This document shows positions 7,755 through 12,668 of a stretch of 12,668 nt of DNA, in pieces. Under the pieces are notes generated by a model, which worked only from the letters and a program-made list of their open reading frames with translations, searched no databases and was not told the origin of the DNA. A program made the position numbers and the translations under genes. Each line of letters starts with the position of its first letter. The first letter of the stretch is position 1. Source of the DNA: Euperipatoides rowelli (lineage: Eukaryota > Onychophora > Udeonychophora > Euonychophora > Peripatopsidae); assembly GCA_003024985.2 (NCBI GenBank), contig PXIH01S0007832.1. One strand, given 5' to 3'.

Positions 7755-8080
7755 TAATGAGGGGATATAGTTCAGTAATTGATGTTTAAAACAATATTTG
7801 GTTTATACCTAATTAAATAATATTAATAGATTGTTTAAACACATAAATTAAAATTTGATTATTTAATTTTATCTAAATATAGTTATAGGCCTACATCCTT
7901 ATGGGCAAATGATTATTGAGGTAAATCAATGTGAATTTGTAAATGATACATTATTGGTCTTATAAGTGTATAAAAGAGTTACCGGTATTTTAAGAAATAA
8001 ACAAAATATGTCTTGAAAATGAAAGCTGTAGGGTCCATTTGAAAAAAGCAATTTTCAGATTTATTACAATAAATAATTTG

Positions 8081-9032
8081 ACGTATGCCACATAGGCCTA
8101 CGTCTGTACATGTAGGCTACATAGACATAAAATTAGATGTTCGGTGGTAGTCTCTGGATCTGGAGAATATTTTTAGAAAACAGCTATTATTCAAAGAATA
8201 CATGAAATAATTTAGAATGAAATCTCTAATAAGTAATAAAACCTTAATAAATTAATTTTGTTGGAAAATTTTTTTTTTTTTAGAAATCCTATGCTAGTAC
8301 ACCAGTGCCCTAGGTAGCATGTCATTTTGACATAGGCTACTCAAGTATGTCTAAAGTTGAAGGGGTTAATTTCCATGACTTGAAATTAAAAAAGAAAGAA
8401 TAAAAATAAGATAGCCTACATTTTCTATAATTATTAATATAGTTCTTTTTTATTATTTTTATATATTTTAAACAAATTTAATCAAGATAGGTGTTGATCG
8501 CTAATGGATGACTGAAACTTGTAGATATAAAATCTTATACAAAGATCTAATATCTTAATCCTCTTAGGCTATTATACCAAAGGCTAAAACTCCTCATCAA
8601 ACTGTCATTAAACAATGATGTCAACGTTGTCACTCGGATCAACTTTTAGGTATTAAATTTTTCAAATGAGTAAATTTTATTTGCTTGATTTTAAGAAACT
8701 ATAAACTGATTCATACTTTCATTAATGCGCAGAATTTTAAAACTACCTGTGCAAATGCTTTGTCATTTTTTTAAAAAAAACCTTATTTTTAACAATCACA
8801 AATTTTAAAAACAAAAAGAACATTTTTAAAAAATGTTTTTTCATATGACAATGTTTACATTAAGCATTATTATTGTTGCTGTTGTTATTATTGTATTAAA
8901 AAAATACAAAAATATACAATCTACTGAAACTTATAATATGAAAATAATTTATACAATTAAACTAATTATAAGTTTAAATTTTAAATGTATGGCCTCTCAT
9001 CCTCACGGGCTTTAGGCTTAGTGTTCATTCCT
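8081..9032. other. AT-rich non-coding stretch
   Basis: No gene is supported. It contains a TAGGCCTA word at 8093, a T13 run at 8269-8281 and GAAACTTGTAGATATAAA at 8514-8531, which is identical to 4875-4892. A 60-codon frame at 8833-9015 has a hydrophobic stretch, but this is produced by ATT/GTT-type triplet sequence, so I do not call it a gene. Confidence 0.55.
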
Positions 9033-9066
9033 AACGTTTCAAAGGGTTACTACCCTTCTTTTTCAG
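9033..9066 (-). ncRNA. Hairpin flanked by CTGA and GAAAC, degenerate hammerhead-like core
   Basis: On the minus strand the order is CTGA, AAAAG, a perfect 6-bp stem AAGGGT-AGTA-ACCCTT, T, then GAAAC. The hammerhead ribozyme core has CUGANGA, stem II, then GAAAC. Here the segment after CTGA is too long and lacks the clean GA, and helices I and III and the cleavage site are not evident. Hammerhead motifs are known in Penelope-like and other retroelements of animals, so this may be a decayed remnant. A chance hairpin is equally possible, and I do not expect catalysis. Confidence 0.2.
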
Positions 9067-9070
9067 AGGT

Positions 9071-9108
9071 ATTACTACTACTACTATTATTATTATTATT
9101 ATTATTAT
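9071..9108 (+). repeat. Trinucleotide microsatellite (ACT)n(ATT)n
   Basis: ACT triplets pass into an ATT run of about nine units ending at the ambiguous base 9109, probably a length-variable site. It lies five bases beyond the hammerhead-like hairpin. Confidence 0.9.
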
Positions 9109-9109
9109 N

Positions 9110-9340
9110 TTCTTTACTCTCAAAGAAATATAATTTATTTCTACCCTGAATTATTTAGTAAGTACCACATCATACTAATTTTGATGTTATGAAGTTCAAT
9201 CCCAGATTGATATATTCCTATATTTATGAATTCTAAAAGGCAGAAATCATATTATTTAAACAGATTCAATTAGATACAAACTAAATTCCATTAAATCTTA
9301 ATTTCATTACAACAACTCAAGTTGGATTACATTATTAAAA
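9110..9340. other. Short AT-rich non-coding stretch
   Basis: No gene or repeat was recognised between the microsatellite and the TATACAGT tract. Confidence 0.5.
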
Positions 9341-9439
9341 ACTATATACATACTGTGTATATGTACAGTATATGTACTGTATACACTCTATATTATTATA
9401 CAGTATTCTACATGTTATCTATATGTATCTACTGTATAT
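9341..9439. repeat. TATAC/GTACAGTATA palindromic simple-sequence tract
   Basis: The tract is built from alternating TACTGTAT, GTACAGTATA and ATGTAC words and forms several overlapping imperfect palindromes. A shorter tract of the same kind ends copy A of the interspersed repeat (about 5954-5990), so it is probably the expanded tail of copy B. Confidence 0.6.
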
Positions 9440-9866
9440 GAGTGATCTGTCATATCCAGATCATATTATCCAGAAATAATCACTGAACAAATTCCTACAA
9501 CAAAAAGCATTTTGGCCGCTGTCTTGGATTTTTAAAAAATACCCAAAAGGCTTTGCATATCACCCCCAATTGCATTTTGGATAATATCCTAAGATTCCCC
9601 AAGTTGACTTCAGAAAACTTCAGGAATGATATAATATAAATCAACTAACTGCAAATGAGATATCATCAGAAAAATTTGAAAATTTTTTAACTGTTAAGGG
9701 GTTTCCATAATGATGTCACAAACTCATTAAATATGAAAATTTATGCTAGTGAGCCACACCCCTCACNGAAATGGCTGAATGTTCTGAAGATGATATCACC
9801 TCATATGCAAACTTCACCACATCCAGCAGAAGTGAAATCATGATGACATGTCAGTCTCTGATTGGG
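9440..9866 (-). repeat. Interspersed repeat, copy B (unknown family), inverted relative to copy A
   Basis: The reverse complement follows copy A (5549-5996) in block order: ATGTCATCATGA, TGGATGTGGTGAA, ATTCAGCCATTTC, TTTTGGGTATTTTTT, GGAATTTGTTCAG, then the TATACAGT tail. Differences and gaps are spread along it, so this is an old insertion. Where copy A has a duplicated CCAAAATGGTGG step, copy B has a single block GCGGCCAAAATG. One ambiguous base lies at 9767. No coding frame was seen. Confidence 0.65.
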
Positions 9867-11111
9867 TGCCAAAATCGGCCTTTTCATACTATTCTTTATG
9901 CACAAATTAATCATTTTTTAAAGTAAAAATCCGAGATATTATTGTATTTTTAACCTCAATACCTGTACGATAAATGAAAATTCCAGATGGAAAAGACAGC
10001 TTTTATTGATAATCTTATAGTTCTTTGAAATCAAGATTATTTTTTTTTCTAATTGAATTAAAGCTGAAATCTCCCATGACTACCAATTGAAATACAAGAT
10101 TAAAAGTATTATCATTTTTGAGAAAAATAGAATTGAACTGTCATTCTAGTGTTGAAAGTTGAAATGATGTACTGGAAATTGATCTCCAGAAATTTGCTTT
10201 AAAGGGCACTTTAAAAATTACGTAGAAAATGCATGTGACAATGAATAGCCATGTCACAATAGGTCTAATTTAATATATAGATTTTTGGGATAAATTGCAT
10301 GTTTAATTAAATGTTGGCTAGATAAAATATATTATTTACTACCTATAAAATAGTTTTGATATGAGCTATTGAAGGTTTTTATTTCTTCTTTTAATTGCTT
10401 TTTATTCATCTGTATAAATTAAAATATTTTGTGAAAGAAATTGGGCTATATTTCATATTTTAGATATTGAAACATTTGGCATTGATAAATTTTAGGCCAT
10501 ATTTTTAATAGTGAAGTTCTGTGTGCATTTTGATAAATGTGGGTGTCCAATTCTACAATAATATTTTTAAATAAGATGTAAAGGTTTATTAGCCTACCGT
10601 ATTAATTTTTTTATTTTTAATTAAAGGGTTACACAAATTTTTTTAATTCTTATATAAGTTAACAGTAAACTAAAAAAAAAAAAAAAAACTACAAGCAAAA
10701 ATATTGTTTTATCAATTTTTGAAGAAATGTTTTATGCTAATGTAACTTACTGAATTTTAATGTTATGTAAATTTTTTTTTTTTTTTTTTAAAGAATACAA
10801 AACTCAGCTATTTTAGGAGTATTTTTTTTTTCTATCCTTTTTCATTTGTTTTTGTTTGTGTGCCTGAATCTATTCTAAGAATATTGACAGACTCTAGTTA
10901 GTTCAATATTAAGTTTTGTGTAATTTATTTAACACTATTTTGTATATGGCTCAGTTCATTGAAGTGTGTTATAAAAAGGTTACATGAACATCAAATTTTG
11001 AAAACGATTTTCAGTTAAAAATACTTTTCATGGAATCTTTATATCAAAGTAATCATGAAATATTAAAAGATACCTTGAGCATTTATAAATCTATAGATGC
11101 ATTTAAATCAT
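9867..11111. other. AT-rich non-coding stretch
   Basis: No gene, RNA gene or element end was recognised. Notable are A17 at 10672-10688 and T18 at 10772-10789, which could fold back on each other across 83 bases, and a run of short A/T tracts around 10560-10640. Confidence 0.6.
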
Positions 11112-11464
11112 CCTATGCCCAGAGGCATTCCAAGGAGCGTGCCGCATGCACCGGGTGACACCATGGGAGGGGGTGCCACCCCCCCCCAAAAAAAAATTTT
11201 TTTTTTCATGCTGATGGGAGGGGGTGCAAATAAACTCATCTGCTCCTGTAATTGTTTAAAAAAAATTTTTTTAAATTTTTCCCTGTGAAAAGACAAAAAA
11301 AAAGCCCATCAAATCAGACAGAAAGACAACAAAACATTCAGTCAGCCAAAAAAAAAAAACTTATCAAAATATCCGAAACAAAAATATAAGTAGGTGCCCA
11401 TGGAGTGACAAGAGTAAGCTCTGCCCCGGGTACTAAAACATCATGGTATGCCACTGCCTAGGCC
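11112..11464. repeat. 8-bp target-site duplication flanking the hAT-like element
   Basis: CCTATGCC at 11112-11119 and CCTAGGCC at 11457-11464 lie directly outside the inverted termini and match at 7 of 8 bases. Eight-bp duplications are the hallmark of hAT superfamily insertion. Confidence 0.6.
11120..11456. mobile_element. Non-autonomous hAT-like element (MITE), 337 bp
   Basis: The left end begins CAGAGGCATTCCAAGGAG. The reverse complement of the right end begins CAGTGGCATACCATGATG, matching at 13 of the first 18 bases. Similarity reappears further in, where both sides share GT.AC.CCATGGG. The element is flanked by a near-perfect 8-bp duplication. CAG(T)GG-type termini together with 8-bp duplications fit the hAT superfamily. 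The interior has two direct copies of ATGGGAGGGGGTGC (11163 and 11214) and a C9A9T10 run (11179-11206). It has no transposase; the short open frames across it on both strands are artefacts of G/C-rich and homopolymer sequence. Mobilisation would need an enzyme encoded elsewhere. Confidence 0.65.
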
Positions 11465-12540
11465 TCATTTTGCTACATACTGTATTTTAGATTGACACTC
11501 ATTACCAAAAATAAATAAAAAAAACTTACTATGAATTTTTACTTTTTAAAGAGCAACTATTAAGCCAATAGACTTCTGTGCAATAGGCTATTTATAAATA
11601 GAAGAAATAAAATAGCCTACTAAACTTAATGCCAAAATTAAATTAATCACAACATACAAATCATGAGTTTCAGAAATACATACGGTATTTTAAAATGATC
11701 AAAATTGAATCATTCAAAATGTACAAACACAACTAGGCCTACAACCCATGAAACAAGATTAAAAAATTTATAGGCCTACACCTCAAATTTTTTTTTTAGT
11801 TTTATAACAATTTAACAAATTAGTTAGCATTTTACTATTTTAGTCATAATGAACTTTTAAAATATCCGACAAATAGGATGCAGGGGAGGAGGATGCTAGT
11901 AAAACTTTATGAAGAAAAAAAAAGGAAAACTTTGCAGAACTTTTATTCCTAATCTAATTTTTTTAAAATTCAAATTAGGCCTAAAATTATTCTATTCTAA
12001 CTTTTTTTTTTTTCAATTTACAATTTCAAAATGACCTGTGATGATAAAGTATATTCTAGTCTGTTTTTATACATCATATAATCTTAAAGGGTAGGCTATA
12101 TGCAACCAAAAAACAACTTTTACTTAATATGAAAGAATGTACTTTAAATAATTATAAAATTTCATTAAACAGTAAAAAAAAAAAATTAATTACGACCATT
12201 TTAATATTGAAATTTCAACTTCCACACATGGATGTTGATAATTTTAATTAATGCAAATGTCATTTTTTAATTTGTGACGTAAAAACATGAACCTTTTTTT
12301 AGAAGATGTAACTTAATGTATATCATTAGGCCTACTGCTTTACTTGGCAATAGCTATCATCCATTTCCATTATTTTTTTCCAGAAATAAATAAAATATTT
12401 GTTTAAACATATTTGGATAAAATGTAATTCAAGCCATAACAGACAATTAGAAATGATTGATAGAAACTTAAAATTTTATTAAACAAACATATTTTTGGTT
12501 TACGGTTTATCAGTAGCCTACTGTAACTTTTATAGGCTGC
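11465..12540. other. AT-rich non-coding stretch with clustered TAGGCCTA words
   Basis: No gene is supported. Exact TAGGCCTA occurs at 11734, 11771, 11976 and 12327. A/T homopolymers are common. The stretch ends in a 3' splice-site-like sequence (ACTTTTATAGGCTGCAG, ending at 12542). Confidence 0.6.
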
Positions 12541-12542
12541 AG

Positions 12543-12662
12543 GAATGGAAAAAGTGGCCAAAGGAAGTAAACCTTCCGGTAACCAAGCTGATTCTTCCGA
12601 ACTTCTATTCAGAAGGAAAGAGGCGATACCCCACCAGTAGGTTTAGAGGTAGACCTCAATAG
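12543..12662 (+). CDS. Candidate 3' terminal or internal exon at the right edge
   Basis: Base composition shifts sharply away from AT here, directly after an AG preceded by TAACTTTTATAGGCTGC, a plausible 3' splice site. Reading from 12543, the frame is open for 39 codons: EWKKWPKEVNLPVTK, LILPNFYSEG and then a basic tail KRRYPTSRFRGRPQ before TAG at 12660-12662. The frame stays open back to 12483, so the acceptor is what defines the start. A second frame from ATG 12545 is also open for 31 codons. Possible donors (GTTTAG at 12641, GTAGAC at 12649) would make it an internal exon. No family is recognised. It may be the end of a plus-strand gene whose other exons are outside the window, or untranslated sequence. 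Confidence 0.3.
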   Translation, partial: EWKKWPKEVNLPVTKLILPNFYSEGKRRYPTSRFRGRPQ

Positions 12663-12668
12663 GGGGGG

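Larger units (their letters stand above)
7589..8005. mobile_element. Insertion splitting unit 4 of the tandem array
   Basis: About 415 bases here have no counterpart in units 1-3, while unit 4 matches them on both sides. The left end carries a perfect 9-bp inverted repeat, GGTAACATC-CTGA-GATGTTACC (7589-7610). GTTACC recurs at 7978-7983 near the right end, so the two could be short terminal inverted repeats, but no clear target-site duplication was found. The insertion contains the exon-like segment 7602-7742. Its class is unknown; it could be a small DNA element, a transduced exon, or part of an older gene around which the array expanded. Confidence 0.4.
6754..8080. repeat. Tandem array of four 217-258-bp units, last one interrupted
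   Basis: Units begin with (C)TATAAAATTGAATAAAGTTG or a variant at 6754, 7012, about 7244 and 7461, giving periods of about 258, 232 and 217. Each contains, in the same order, CATATTCATATACTTTTTAATATTTTTAT, TGTTTATTAAAATATATTGTAATTATAGGCC, CTTGAAAAT...AGCT, a TTTTCAGATTTATTGC-like block and a GCTTAGTATAGCCTAT-like end (each motif degenerate). Unit 4 stops at about 7588 and resumes at about 8006 with CTTGAAAATGAAAGCTGTAGGG. The units are diverged, so the array is old. No protein is encoded by the units. Confidence 0.7.

Noticed and set aside
7978-7983. GTTACC as the proven right terminus of the insertion in the tandem array
   Set aside because: Six bases match the left end, but unit 4 does not resume until about 8006 and no target duplication was found, so the right border remains open.
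6754-8080. CRISPR-like or phage-type repeat array
   Set aside because: Units are over 200 bp, diverged and lack spacer structure, and the DNA is eukaryotic in character.
8833-9015. 60-codon frame with a hydrophobic, membrane-like stretch
   Set aside because: The hydrophobic run comes from ATT/GTT-type triplet sequence; there is no family match and no gene context.
11097-11296. Overlapping short open frames on both strands
   Set aside because: They lie across the hAT-like element and are produced by C/G-rich tracts and homopolymers; no transposase motif is present.
12545-12640. 31-codon ATG frame as the true reading of the right-edge segment
   Set aside because: It is possible, but the frame entering from the splice-like acceptor is longer. 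Neither has a family match, so I kept the acceptor-based frame as the main call and mention the other there.
1-12668. tRNA, rRNA or small nuclear RNA genes
   Set aside because: No cloverleaf with a GGTTCGAATCC-like box or other conserved RNA gene signature was seen on either strand by eye.

Overview
The window is AT-rich, gene-poor animal (metazoan) nuclear DNA, probably intergenic or intronic sequence of an invertebrate. The signs are long A/T homopolymers, dense stops in every frame, microsatellites, splice-like signals, non-LTR retrotransposon remains and small DNA-transposon remnants. The words TAGGCCTA, TAGCCTA and TAGGCTA recur throughout. I cannot name the species. Three isolated N bases (1868, 9109, 9767) fit a draft assembly. 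No intact long protein gene, RNA gene, CRISPR array or bacterial-type operon was found.

Layout. 1-890: AT-rich filler after a G-rich left edge. 890-1140: irregular degenerate repeats. 1262-2273, minus strand: the one clear protein-coding relic, a decayed CR1/L2-like non-LTR retrotransposon. It reads from a C4HC3 (PHD-like) zinc finger into the start of an AP-type endonuclease, then jumps to the C-terminal end of the reverse transcriptase, with most of the endonuclease and the polymerase core missing. 2280-3890: AT-rich filler. 3889-4780: a patchy GC-richer island with C/A homopolymer junctions, a short duplication, a compound hairpin and a 17-G run. 5549-5996 and 9440-9866: two diverged copies of an unknown interspersed repeat in opposite orientation. 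About 6007-6360: degenerate tandem duplications. 6754-8080: an array of four units of about 217-258 bp. The last unit is split by about 415 bp holding a candidate exon that ends at an exact AAG|GTAAGT donor. 9033-9066: a hairpin whose arrangement faintly recalls a hammerhead-ribozyme core. 11120-11456: a 337-bp non-autonomous hAT-like element with imperfect terminal inverted repeats and a 7/8-matching 8-bp target duplication. 12543-12662: a GC-richer candidate exon at the right edge.

The window is mainly a record of layered mobile-element insertion and local duplication. The best leads are the internally deleted retrotransposon, the exon-like insert inside the tandem array, the hAT-like element and the extreme TAGGCCTA enrichment. 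Family assignments come from motifs recognised by eye and have not been checked by database search.
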